From assembly GCA_019915015.1 (NCBI GenBank), contig JAHBBC010000025.1:248001-312000 (forward strand): a stretch of DNA of 64,000 nt, read 5' to 3'. Each line of letters begins with the position of its first letter. Position 1 is the stretch's first letter. Origin of the DNA: Auriscalpium vulgare. Its lineage: Eukaryota > Basidiomycota > Agaricomycetes > Russulales > Auriscalpiaceae. The notes beneath the pieces were generated by a model that was not told the DNA's origin, searched no databases, and was given only the letters and a program-made list of their open reading frames with translations. Of the stretch, positions 12,827-22,147 are shown in pieces. A program made the position numbers and the translations under genes.

Positions 12827-15800
12827 CTAGTCTTCAACTTGTGCATGATCGGGCTCGTCGTTTTCGGCGATTGGTAGCGTTTCAAGATCGTCGTCATCTC
12901 CTAGGGACTGCGAGGCTTCGAGGTCACGAAGTCGGGCTGTGTCTATGTCGATAGCGTCGAGACTGAGCTTAATCTCCTTGCGTGCAAAGAATGGGATGAC
13001 TCGGAATGCTGCTATAGGGCGATCGAAAACAGAACCGTCGAGCTCGGCAACAAGATAGGCACCTCCACGGTTCCTTGATATGACTACGAGCGGACCAAGG
13101 TACCGAGCGCGCATCTTGCGGTTCAGCGACTTCTCGATTGCTGTGTGACGAATAAGGACTAGCGCTCCTCGCTTGAAGTCGAAATCTCGGATTGTAGCGG
13201 CGTGTTCTTGCTCAAAACGTTTCGCGGTGGCAAGCCGATGTTCATAGACTGTTGAGCGAAGTTCTGCGACATGTTCATGTCGTTTCTGCAGTGCTATAGC
13301 GCGGCGCGCGATGAGATCGGTGGTCGAGAGGATCGATGTTGGTGCAGGAAGAAGGTACGTTGCCTCCGAGATATCGAGTGGAATCAGCGGGTGGCAGCCT
13401 GTAACAGCGAAGTAGGGCGAGCAACCCATGCGACGGCGAGTCGTCAGTCGCTCGGACCAGAAAACGGTGTGCGCCGCTGTCGACCAGCGATTCTGTTCTC
13501 CATCGCAGGACTTGTATAGGGCTTGTCGTACGTCGAAATGTGCACGTTCTACGATTCCATTTGCTCGGGAGTTGTAGCCACTGATGCGAATATGTCGGAC
13601 GTTGTACTTCTTCGATAGGTAGTCGAGAGCTTTGACAAATGGACCGCCGTTGTCTGTAACAATCTCGCTGAGCGAACCCCAGCGACATAGGATATCTTCA
13701 AAGACCCAGTCTGCGATGGCTTTGGCTGTCTCGCGTCGCAATAGGCGAAACTCGGGGTAGTGCGTGAGCGAACAGCGACCTTGAACGATGTAGCGATAAC
13801 CATTTGAGGGCGGCATATGCATAGTGTCGACGTAGATCTTGGCAAAGAGTGCGGCAGGCGGTGCGACGGTCGGGCGCATAAGAACTTGTCGCTTTTGGCG
13901 TTGCTGGCAGATGAGGCAGCTGCGAACGTACCACATGATGTCGGCCTCGGACGCCGGCCACCAGAAGCGTTCCTGTATGAGCGATTTTGTAGCGAAGATT
14001 CCGCGATGTCCAGCTCGATCGTGACATTCTGCGAGTACTCTGAGTCGACTGGCTGGTTGAATTACGAGCTTGTGTGCACCGTCGGGACTGCGGCGCCATA
14101 GGCGAGTGTCGTCGATGAAAAAGCGAGTCGCGTAGCGGATGAATGTTGCTAATTCTGCCTCGGACATCTGAGCTGGGCGTACTGGGTTCTCGTGCCAATC
14201 GTGGACTGCTTGTACGCGCTTGTCGTGGGCTTTCGCCGAGTCGGAGCGAGGGACGTCGTCGTAGCTGAGCTCGGGCACCTCCTCCTCACTGATTTCAGGA
14301 CCGTCCTCGGTCTGCGAGAACGTAGCGAGTATCGGCGAAGGGTGGGTGGGCGGGGCGAGTATGCGCGATCGAAAGGCTGAAGGCGAGGGATAAATTATAT
14401 GAAGGAAGCCGTGTACATTGTCTAGCCAGTCGTCGAAGTCGTCGTCGTGCTCGGACTGCTTAGGCGATTCGTCGCGATGTCTTGAGAGACCGTCGGGGCC
14501 ATGGCTGATACCCGGTACGTGGCGGAGGACAAAGTGGAAAGTAATGATAGCGAGAATCCATCGGTTGATGCTGGCGCTGGGGACGAGGTCGGGATTCTTG
14601 AGCATTCCTTTAATCGCAGTCGCGTCGACTTCAACTATCAGGTTGCGAACACCGATTAAATAAAGACGGAGTGTGCGCAGAGAGCGAAATAAGCCATAGA
14701 TCTCGAGTTTAGGCTGAGAGAAGCGACGCTCTCGGTCGTTCAGCGTGATCGACCCGAAACGATTGACATAGCGAATCTTCCTTTTGGGTGTCTCGACGTC
14801 TTGAGCTAAGATATACCCGATAGCGATGTAGGACGAATCGACAGCGAGGATAACAGGGTCGGGCGACTCGTAATCAATAGCGCGCAGTGCTGGCGATGCT
14901 AATAAAGCTGCTTTGAGATCCTCTTGCGCTGCTATGTGCTGCGGTCCGAACTCGAACGGGACACCTTTGCGAGTGAGATGCGTCAAGACGTGTGCGCGTT
15001 TGGCGAACGAATCAATGAATATGCGACAAACTCCGATGGTTCCTAGGAATGCGCGAACGTCCGAGAGGTCTTTACAAGGGCCCCAGTTGCGGATCACTGA
15101 GACGGTCGAGTCGTCGGGGCGACGTCCGTCTGGTGTGCATCGATGCCCTAGAACGGTGAACTCGCGGCTGATGAGGATCGACTTGGTTCCAGAGAACGTT
15201 CCTCCAGAGTACTTCATGCGCTGCAATATGCGATTGACGTTCTGGAAATGCTCCCAGACAAATCGGCGAATCCCTGCGTTCTCGGGGATAGCTTCAGCGA
15301 TGCCATTTTCGTCGGGGTACTCGGTCGCAGGTCCTTTGAGTGGTACGTCGTCGATGTAGGGGACTGTAATCGCTGGAATCTCGGGCTGCAGAATATGTGT
15401 GACATCGTCGTGGAAAATAGGCACTGAGTTCGTCCAACCCATCGGAAGGGTGACAAGTCGTTGGGCTCCAAAGGGCGTCTGGAACGTCGTGAGATCTCGG
15501 GAGCGTTCGTCGATAAGTCGCTCGTCGTAGCCAACGTATAAATCGAGGATTCCTCCGCATGCGCGACCACCAAACTGTTCGGCGAGATGCTCGGGCGTCG
15601 GGGGGACTCCAGAGTGTGCAATTGTGACTGCGTTGAGAGGCTCGAGACTGTGTACGATTCGCAGCGACTTTCCGTCTTTCTTTGCGACACAAAACCAGCG
15701 AGAGCGATAGGATGAGTTCGAAGGCTCGTAGGTGCCCGCATCCATCTTGCGACGAATGAGTGCACAGACTTCCTTGTAAATGCCAGGTGGAATCGGAATA

Positions 15801-16549
15801 TTTCGCTGTACCCAGGGTGTATGCGGTACGACAGGGATCTGTACAGGTGGAAAGAACTCTCGCTTGAAGCTGCCTCGCTCAGTGTCGTCCCAGGCGAATG
15901 CGTCGTTGTGCACTGCGATTACATGATGAAGCAGGTCGCGTTCAGCTGGCTGTAGGAACGCATAGCACTCTTGGCGATCAACAGTGCCTTTGCGTTCTTG
16001 TGTGTAGCGTCCTGTGGGAGTAAACGGCGTCGGATGTGTCGGGAGATAAGGTAGCGATGCGAGCGGGTCTCCTTTGATGTCTCGGATGATGCGAAATTCT
16101 TCTGCGACTGAACCTAGGATCGGCTTGACCTTCTGCGAGACAGGTTTGTACTTGCGCTTGGCGAACGTGGAGCGAGTTGGGAGGTCGGGGGTATCGGGCG
16201 AGAACTCAGGCAAAGTGTGCGAACAAATATTTGGCTTAGAAGCGGTAGGGAACGTTGGGCGAGTTGCTGCAATAGTCGGGGCGGAATCGGGAGATAATAG
16301 AGTGAAAGAGGAAGGCATAGCATGATCGGGGAGTAAAGAGCGAACGTCGGAAGCGGTCAAATAGGCGAATTGAAGCGAAGACTCGTCCGCCGAGTCGAGT
16401 GTGGTATATGCGATAGCGCGGACATTTTGATCGTCGCCTTCTAGAATGAGGGCGACTTCTTCTCCGTCGGCGAGATGTTCAAGCAGTGAATATTGTCTCA
16501 GCGGGGACTCGAAATCGATGCTTCCCTCGGGCGAACGTAGGCACGGTCG
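12827..16549 (-). CDS. pol: Pol of element 1: reverse transcriptase, RNase H, integrase
   Basis: The open frame runs from 16549 to the stop at 12827 and overlaps the end of gag by 71 nt in the +1 frame; there is no ATG near its start, so it is probably made as a Gag-Pol fusion by frameshifting. Domains in order, counting from 16360: RT with the catalytic YIDDV near residue 335 (Val-Pro follows where most relatives have an Ile/Leu stretch), RNase H with a D-E-D-D set (VDSSY, KLEIYGL, VEVDAT, GPDGLSR) near 515-630, an integrase zinc-binding H-H-C-C module near 780-820, and the integrase core D-D-E (IYVDTMHM, IVTDNGG, GIVERAHF) near 845, 900 and 935. No chromodomain follows; the tail is acidic. 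Apart from a few substitutions it equals the element 2 copy. Confidence 0.92.
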   Translation of the reverse strand, partial: RPCLRSPEGSIDFESPLRQYSLLEHLADGEEVALILEGDDQNVRAIAYTTLDSADESSLQFAYLTASDVRSLLPDHAMPSSFTLLSPDSAPTIAATRPTFPTASKPNICSHTLPEFSPDTPDLPTRSTFAKRKYKPVSQKVKPILGSVAEEFRIIRDIKGDPLASLPYLPTHPTPFTPTGRYTQERKGTVDRQECYAFLQPAERDLLHHVIAVHNDAFAWDDTERGSFKREFFPPVQIPVVPHTPWVQRNIPIPPGIYKEVCALIRRKMDAGTYEPSNSSYRSRWFCVAKKDGKSLRIVHSLEPLNAVTIAHSGVPPTPEHLAEQFGGRACGGILDLYVGYDERLIDERSRDLTTFQTPFGAQRLVTLPMGWTNSVPIFHDDVTHILQPEIPAITVPYIDDVPLKGPATEYPDENGIAEAIPENAGIRRFVWEHFQNVNRILQRMKYSGGTFSGTKSILISREFTVLGHRCTPDGRRPDDSTVSVIRNWGPCKDLSDVRAFLGTIGVCRIFIDSFAKRAHVLTHLTRKGVPFEFGPQHIAAQEDLKAALLASPALRAIDYESPDPVILAVDSSYIAIGYILAQDVETPKRKIRYVNRFGSITLNDRERRFSQPKLEIYGLFRSLRTLRLYLIGVRNLIVEVDATAIKGMLKNPDLVPSASINRWILAIITFHFVLRHVPGISHGPDGLSRHRDESPKQSEHDDDFDDWLDNVHGFLHIIYPSPSAFRSRILAPPTHPSPILATFSQTEDGPEISEEEVPELSYDDVPRSDSAKAHDKRVQAVHDWHENPVRPAQMSEAELATFIRYATRFFIDDTRLWRRSPDGAHKLVIQPASRLRVLAECHDRAGHRGIFATKSLIQERFWWPASEADIMWYVRSCLICQQRQKRQVLMRPTVAPPAALFAKIYVDTMHMPPSNGYRYIVQGRCSLTHYPEFRLLRRETAKAIADWVFEDILCRWGSLSEIVTDNGGPFVKALDYLSKKYNVRHIRISGYNSRANGIVERAHFDVRQALYKSCDGEQNRWSTAAHTVFWSERLTTRRRMGCSPYFAVTGCHPLIPLDISEATYLLPAPTSILSTTDLIARRAIALQKRHEHVAELRSTVYEHRLATAKRFEQEHAATIRDFDFKRGALVLIRHTAIEKSLNRKMRARYLGPLVVISRNRGGAYLVAELDGSVFDRPIAAFRVIPFFARKEIKLSLDAIDIDTARLRDLEASQSLGDDDDLETLPIAENDEPDHAQVED

Positions 16550-19124
16550 TCACGCTCGTCGAGTTCGGGCAACGCAAGGTAATCGTCTGATCTTCATTCT
16601 TGAAGTTGCGCACAATGCTCTCTGTCAACGCGTCGAATGGGCGACCAAGTAGGATGTCATAGGCGACGTTGCGGATGACATGTATCTGCAAATAGATGGT
16701 GATGTTCGCTATTTTGACTGGGACGTTGCGAGCTAAACCAAGCGAGCTGTCGAAATGTGTATTGGCACTTTGAACGCGAATGCGAATCGAGGGGTCGTAG
16801 GCGAGACCGAGATGATGGCAAATTTCCTCAGACATAGATATGATCTGCGAGCCTGGGTCCAGCAAACATTCGACTGTATCCTTGTTGTCGATGATCGCGT
16901 CGATCGAGCGAAGCGCTGCCGATTCTCGGGCGACTGTGAGGGTCTTTGGCTCCTCCTCAGGCGAGAGATCCATTAGATACGACTCGTACGGGTCGTCGAG
17001 GACTAAAACACCAGGCGGGGGGTTGCTTCGATCGGGTGCGATGACGCGAGGAGCGGGGACAAAGTTGGCAAAGGTCCTGGCTTCAGCTTCTGCGATAGCT
17101 GCCTCGGGCGAGACGACAGCTTCTGCGACTTCGTCGAAAGTGGACATAGTGTACGTGACTTGCTCATTTGCTGATCGGCGAGGTGTTACGGCGTCGCGGT
17201 ACTTGGCGCGAACCTCTGGCGAAAGCGATAGGAGCTCCTCGGGTGTGAGCGTAATCGAACTGGCTTTCATCGAGCGGGCGAATACGTTGTCTGCGATCTC
17301 TGCCTTGTGTACCGGCGCGTTTGTCTTGTATGCACCGTCGCGAGCGTTCGCCTGTGGTCTAGGTGGGTCGGCTGTGACGAAACGAGGCTTGACTGGGGCT
17401 GTAGTAGCGTCGCGTGCTTCGGCGAAAGGGTGCACTGGTGCTCGGGGAACTTGCGGCATGTTTCTCGGGGATGGGGCGCGAGTATCTCGGGCAGCTGCTG
17501 GGACTTGCGCAGGCTTTGCGGCCGCAGGTCGACGAGAGGGCACTTCAACGCCGTCGAAGACCAGCTTGTACGACTCGCGTGAGCCTCGCAGTGCAGACAG
17601 CTCAGCTTCGAGAGCAGCGATGCGATCGTCGGTGGACAGCGTAAACGTCGATAGTGGTTCGATGGCGATCATCATCTGCGCTTGGGCGCGCTGGCCTGGG
17701 TTTCGCCTGTGCCATTCCATAACACGTTCACGAAGATAGCTGCCGACGATTGAGCTCGGAACAAAGGCGCCACTGGCTAGGATAACGCGTCCTTCGTGGT
17801 TGCGCTTGACATATCCTGCGCGAATGTCTTCGTCGACGGTGGGGCACTGCATGATGCGATGTTCGGCGATACCACAGTAATGGCAGCGATTGTCTCGACG
17901 AGGAGCGTCGGCGGGCGCGGGCGAATTTGCGGTGGACGTCGCTGGAGCGATAGCGTTCGCCTGGACTGCTTGCGTGAGCGATCGGACGAGCGTAGCGAGT
18001 AGCTCCTCGGTCTTGATTGCTGGAGCGGACGCTAGCGACGAACTGGCGATGCTGGTCGAGTCGGTGTGCACGGACGGTGCTGCTGTGTCATGGAGAACAT
18101 AATTGGCTGCGTCCTTAACGTCTGCGACGAGATACGGGTCCTCAGGCTCGTGATCTGGTTTCTTGATCTGCAAGCGAGCATGGACGAACTTCCAGAGCTC
18201 GGGTGGGAATGCACGAACGAACTCGCGCTGTTGCTGCAGGTCGGAGAGTCGGCGATGGCGGATGAGATAGCTGGAGATGGCTAGGAAGTCTCGATGGAAC
18301 GCAGCAAACTCTTCGATTGTCGCGATGCCTCTCCGATGGCGGTCAGCGACCAAGCGCTCGAGATCGGCGACAGAGTACGCCTTGTCTTCACTAGCTCCTG
18401 GGTAGAGCTTTGCAACGGCTTCCTTGAAGTCCTTGTACGTCTTGGTTGCGTCGGTGAACTCGGGCATAGCGTCGAAAAGGTCGGCGACTTCGATCGGGAC
18501 ATAGCTCTGCGCCCATTGCTTCTTTGCTTCACCATCGGCGACGGCACAACGCAGGAGCAAGATCTCGAGGTCGGCGAAAAATCGCCTAATCGATCGGGGC
18601 TGCTCGGGCGTAAATGTTGGAGCGGTGCGATCACCACGGGCGGGCATAGCGGGAGTAGCCATGATGCGACGAGGTAGGGGATTGACTGGAGTGGGTATGG
18701 CGGTTGTAGGGAGTGGATTGACGATAGACGATGTCGGACGTGATGCAAGGCGATCGGTGAGATTACGAGGTGGCGATAACGGCTGTGGCGACGGCGACGG
18801 GGGTGTGCGATCGGGTGTGCGATGCGATTGCGAGCGATGCAAAGGCGATGGTGTAGCGGCTCCAGGGAACGGTGAAAGGTCTCCTAAAATTTGCTGAACC
18901 TCGCTGTCGCTGTGCGAGACGTCGGAGAGGTTGTTGTGTGTTGCAAAAGGACTGGGAACGGAGGAAAAGAGTTCTCCTGGACTGGGGGGCCAAACGACAA
19001 ACGATTCACGTAGCTCCTCTGCGAGCGACGAGACGCGAGTCGGATAGCGATGTCGACGAGAGGGGGGGGTCGAGGATGAGCGTCCTGGAAGAATTCTGGT
19101 AGTGCCCCTCGCGGTGGGCTCCAC
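16479..19124 (-). CDS. gag: Gag with C-terminal protease of element 1
   Basis: The open frame begins within four bases of the 5' LTR, at a GTG, and the first ATG is only at codon 155 (about 18660), so the true start may be that ATG, an upstream non-AUG codon, or a spliced leader. The first 150 residues are Ser/Pro/Arg-rich and include RYPTR. A capsid-like helical part (about 175-330) is followed by a zinc knuckle C-X2-C-X4-H-X4-C (CHYCGIAEHRIMQC) near residue 413, a disordered Pro/Ala linker, and a retropepsin-like protease near 755 with LLDPGSQI as the active-site loop. Most relatives have DTGS or DSGA there; DPGS is unusual. ILLGRPF is the usual second protease motif. Stop TGA is at 16479-16481. 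Confidence 0.88.
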   Translation of the reverse strand: MEPTARGTTRILPGRSSSTPPSRRHRYPTRVSSLAEELRESFVVWPPSPGELFSSVPSPFATHNNLSDVSHSDSEVQQILGDLSPFPGAATPSPLHRSQSHRTPDRTPPSPSPQPLSPPRNLTDRLASRPTSSIVNPLPTTAIPTPVNPLPRRIMATPAMPARGDRTAPTFTPEQPRSIRRFFADLEILLLRCAVADGEAKKQWAQSYVPIEVADLFDAMPEFTDATKTYKDFKEAVAKLYPGASEDKAYSVADLERLVADRHRRGIATIEEFAAFHRDFLAISSYLIRHRRLSDLQQQREFVRAFPPELWKFVHARLQIKKPDHEPEDPYLVADVKDAANYVLHDTAAPSVHTDSTSIASSSLASAPAIKTEELLATLVRSLTQAVQANAIAPATSTANSPAPADAPRRDNRCHYCGIAEHRIMQCPTVDEDIRAGYVKRNHEGRVILASGAFVPSSIVGSYLRERVMEWHRRNPGQRAQAQMMIAIEPLSTFTLSTDDRIAALEAELSALRGSRESYKLVFDGVEVPSRRPAAAKPAQVPAAARDTRAPSPRNMPQVPRAPVHPFAEARDATTAPVKPRFVTADPPRPQANARDGAYKTNAPVHKAEIADNVFARSMKASSITLTPEELLSLSPEVRAKYRDAVTPRRSANEQVTYTMSTFDEVAEAVVSPEAAIAEAEARTFANFVPAPRVIAPDRSNPPPGVLVLDDPYESYLMDLSPEEEPKTLTVARESAALRSIDAIIDNKDTVECLLDPGSQIISMSEEICHHLGLAYDPSIRIRVQSANTHFDSSLGLARNVPVKIANITIYLQIHVIRNVAYDILLGRPFDALTESIVRNFKNEDQTITLRCPNSTSVTTVPTFARGKHRFRVPAETIFTA

Positions 19125-19127
19125 AAA

Positions 19128-20477
19128 TGATGACCAAACTCGTCGGACAGGCGGTCAGATGACAAAACCAAACCCTGCTCGTCGAGTAGTACTGTTTTAG
19201 TTGGGGGGCGTGTCCCAGGTCTACCAGGGGGCTCGGAGAGTCGCAGCTGTCACTGGGGAAGTGTAGCGAGCGACGGGGGATGAGGGGGAGTGTCGGCGAA
19301 GGTGTGGGCGGCAATACAAGGCTTGGGGTGGCGTAGCGAGAGTCGGGGAGGTAGGGCGAAGGTCGGGGACGATAGGCGACGCTGGGCGACGATGGGCGAC
19401 GATAGGGCGAAGGTTCTCAATATGCAAGTGCGTAAACGATGCGCTGCGAAGGTGAATGCGATGTTGATGTCAATAAAAGGGCTAAACGATGCGCTGCGAA
19501 GGTGAAAGACGATAGTTCTCGAGGTTTGAGGTGCTGTCTCTGGGGGGGAGAAGTTCCTATTGCATGCAGACACTGCTAGCTACACTTATACATGGGAAAA
19601 TGCGTCGGAGTAGCTACACGAGTCATGCGATGCAGTCAGCGAAGCCGTGCGAGGCATCGGCGAATTATAGCGAATGAGAGAGAAGAGATATCAAAGGCCT
19701 AGACACAAAAGCGGAGATATCTCCAGCAAAGTCTCCGAGACACTCGGGGCGCATCAGCGACGCATCAAAAGCGGTCGTTGATCCGGATCACTGATGGCTC
19801 GGGCTTGGGCACTGTCTCCTGCGTTGCTGGGCAATAGCTCGATGGTCTGCGAGTCTGCGCTGCATCTCTGAGTCGCTGGGAGGTCGGGCATGTGCAGCTG
19901 TGTCCGCTGAGTACAGGCGAGCGCCGGAGAACGGCTGCGACGACGTGGACGGGGTCGCTATCTCATGGCTCGGGCTTTGGCGATGTGGGCTAATTGATGT
20001 GAGACATGGCCAAGATCCGACGGACTATGCAGTTGATGGATTGCTCTAGATGCTCGGACGAGTCGGGCGACCTCGGCGATGACGTGGCTGGCTCAGGCGA
20101 ACGATGCAAACGTGTAGCGATGCTCGGGCGAAGCAGCGATGTCGAGTGCGAGTGTGCACGAGCTGTGTATGCACGCCTGAACGTATAGCGAGTCGGTGCG
20201 ACCTTGGGAGAACATTGTCTGACTGCTGATGAGTGACTAGGGTGCAGGGGACGTGGCGTGACTTCGGCGACTGTCGTAGGATGATGTGCGAGTGAGAGCG
20301 AGCGTCGGCGAACCGCAGCGAACGATTGCGCGGACAGCTACAGAGCTAGCTGTTGTGCGAGTGTTTCGGCGAGAACGATAGAGTCGGGGATGCATGGCAA
20401 CGGTCGGAGCCACTGTGCGAGTGCCACAGTGCATCGAAAATGCGCAAACAGTAGCCACACGCGTAGCAGGCGTATCA
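19128..20477 (-). repeat. 5' LTR of element 1
   Basis: This is the partner of 11271-12620, 1,350 bp. The expected primer-binding site is just inside it on the minus strand (about 19110-19127) and contains TGGAGCCCACCGCG; I could not match this to a particular tRNA 3' end. Confidence 0.92.
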
Positions 20478-20868
20478 CCGTATCTGGGATGCTCAGACCG
20501 GGGAGACGGTGGGAGAGCCGTTAAAGGGGCACACGAGATCGGTGTTTTCTGTGGCGTTCTCACTCGATGGCAAGCGCATAGTATCGGGCTCGAGCGACGA
20601 GACAATCAGGATCTGGGATGTCCAAACGGGGGAAACAGTGGCAGGGCCGTTCATAGGACACACCAATAGGGTTCGGTCTGTCGCATTTTCCCCCGATGGC
20701 AAACGCGTCGTCTCGGGCTCACTTGACATGAAAATCTGCGTCTGGGATGTGCAGAAGGGGGAAACGGTGGTAGGGCCGTGTACGGGGCACGCATCACCTG
20801 TAATGTCCGTCGCGTTCTCCCCCGATGGCAAGCGCATTGTCTCGGGCTCGGTGGACAACACGATCCGT
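20478..20868 (+). pseudogene. WD40 blades 2-5 of the split DUF2235-WD40 gene
   Basis: Resumes at the second CCGT copy with IWDAQTGETV and runs through near-identical repeats (SVAFSPDGKRIVSGS, IRIWDVQTGETV), each about 43 residues. It stops at a second insertion at 20868, after SVDNTIR. The repeats resemble one another closely, as seen in fungal WD40 arrays under ongoing repeat shuffling or concerted evolution. The piece is continuous in frame with 8708-11270 upstream and with 21135-21427 downstream once both insertions are disregarded. Confidence 0.85.
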
Positions 20869-21134
20869 CATCAGCAAAATCAGAGAATAATTATGATCAT
20901 TATAACCGGTTATCACAAAGCTCTCCCAGGCATGATATCCAGCCTGTAGCTGCCTTATTTAGGTTATACGACAGGATATCCTCACTAATCTACTAAGCTG
21001 GACCTCCCGCATGTTCGTGATAACTTTCAGGACATATCACCTACGTAGATTGCGAAATGCCCCATAATTATGACGGGGAGAGAAGCATCATAATCGCTTA
21101 TAATCGCTATAATTCTTTCTCACTTTTGCCGATG
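20869..21134. mobile_element. MITE-like 266-bp insert in the WD40 region
   Basis: This AT-rich segment interrupts the WD40 frame between SVDNTIR and VWDANTGE. Its ends are imperfect inverted repeats: the left end starts CATCAGCAAAATCAGAGA and the reverse complement of the right end starts CATCGGCAAAAGTGAGA, and similarity goes on through AATTAT and GATTATAA to about 45 bp. Flanks give at most a 2-bp duplication, GT. It has no coding capacity. These are features of a miniature inverted-repeat transposable element of a DNA transposon family. The superfamily is unclear; 2-bp duplications are usual for Tc1/mariner (TA), which does not fit GT. Confidence 0.65.
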
Positions 21135-21427
21135 GTGTCTGGGATGCCAACACGGGGGAGATGGTGGCAGGGCCATTCACCGGGCATGCTGCTACAGTTC
21201 AGTCTGTTGCGTTCTCCCCTGATGGCAGGCGAGTCGTCTCGGGGTCGGCTGACCAGACAACCAGGATCTGGGATTCCCAGACGGGGGAGATGGTGCTGAA
21301 GTTGATGCAGGAAGGTCGGACTTCATCTGTCGCATACTCCCCCGATGGCAAATTCGTTGTGTCGAGCTCGGAGGATGGCCACCTTCATATATGGGATGCA
21401 GAGCTCGTTGAGGAACAAAATAACTGA
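21135..21427 (+). pseudogene. last WD40 blades and C-terminus of the split DUF2235-WD40 gene
   Basis: Continues with VWDANTGEMVAGP, then IWDSQTGEMV and a final more divergent blade ending HIWDAELVEEQNN, stop TGA at 21425-21427. With the upstream parts this gives seven WD repeats, a standard propeller. The last blade and the short acidic tail suggest this is the natural end of the protein. Confidence 0.85.
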
Positions 21428-22147
21428 GGTATGTGTCTCTATACTTCTTCATGGCTATAATTACGCGAGTACATGCTGACAGATGCGTCGGTTTCTTGCA
21501 GTTCGAGTCGGCCTGTGTAGCACAGGGTTTGCATCTGGCGCATACCACACCCACAGTTGCTTTGCGAGACTGGGCTTTAATGGAGCAGTTGTACTTTCGA
21601 GGACTTGGTGTTTTGCGGACATGTAATATACTGTCCATCGTACAGAGTTCGATATAATAATGGACGCAGGCTCTCTCTGCTCACCGGCTGCGATCTCACT
21701 CCTGGTCCCGCCGCCTTCATGCAGCCAGCATGCCACATTTGGCTCCTGGGAGATCAAATGTGACCTCGATGCCAGCGACGCACTGGAGCACAAGGAGACA
21801 AAAATCTGGCCGCGACCTTCGTCCAAGTAACTCGATAAGCACGGTTCGCTCTGAGCAGTGACTTCCGAAAAGCGCCTCCGAAGGGCCAACGCATCACATA
21901 CCTTGCCGTCTGTAGTATTAACGGGACTGTCATCAGTTCAGTGAAAAGGTGCACGTCCTTCTCAATCTAGGTTTCTCATTTACTGCCATATTTCTCTGCA
22001 GGATACTTACGAGAACTGCCTCGACAAGGACGCGGACAGTCTGGCCGGCCCCTATATTCAGGGAGAATTCGGGACCACGACCGCGGGAGCTTGCTTGTCT
22101 CCGCTTTGAGCCGGACAAGCACACGAGCGCAGAGTCGGCGTGAACGG
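21428..22147 (+). pseudogene. intergenic DNA with a degenerate copy of the DUF2235 start
   Basis: Most of this stretch has no recognisable gene. From about 21920 to 22075 it resembles 8990-9125 of the intact DUF2235 gene at nucleotide level, across the exon 1/intron 1/exon 2 boundary: AATCAATTCAGTGAAAAGGTG upstream compares with CATCAGTTCAGTGAAAAGGTG here, and CTCGACAAGGACGCGGA is shared. Frames are broken. It is best read as a decayed partial duplicate of the neighbouring gene. Confidence 0.5.

Larger units (their letters stand above)
11271..20477 (-). mobile_element. LTR retrotransposon copy 1 (Ty3/gypsy type, 9,207 bp), inserted antisense in the DUF2235-WD40 gene
   Basis: The element starts TGATGACC and ends GTATCA on the plus strand, with 1,350-bp LTRs at 11271-12620 and 19128-20477. 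It is bordered by a 4-bp duplication CCGT (11267-11270 and 20478-20481). Removing the element and one CCGT restores the WD40 reading frame exactly. On the minus strand the order is 5' LTR, gag with protease, pol (RT, RNase H, integrase), polypurine tract, 3' LTR. The integrase-last order places it in Ty3/gypsy. Gag and pol are open throughout. The predicted proteins of the two LTRs are the same, and I saw no difference between the LTRs where I compared them, so insertion is recent. Confidence 0.93.

Noticed and set aside
16840..17739. 299-codon plus-strand frame opposite gag of element 1 (and its mirror in element 2)
   Set aside because: Antisense shadow of gag; Ser/Ala/Arg-rich low-complexity translation with no independent signal.
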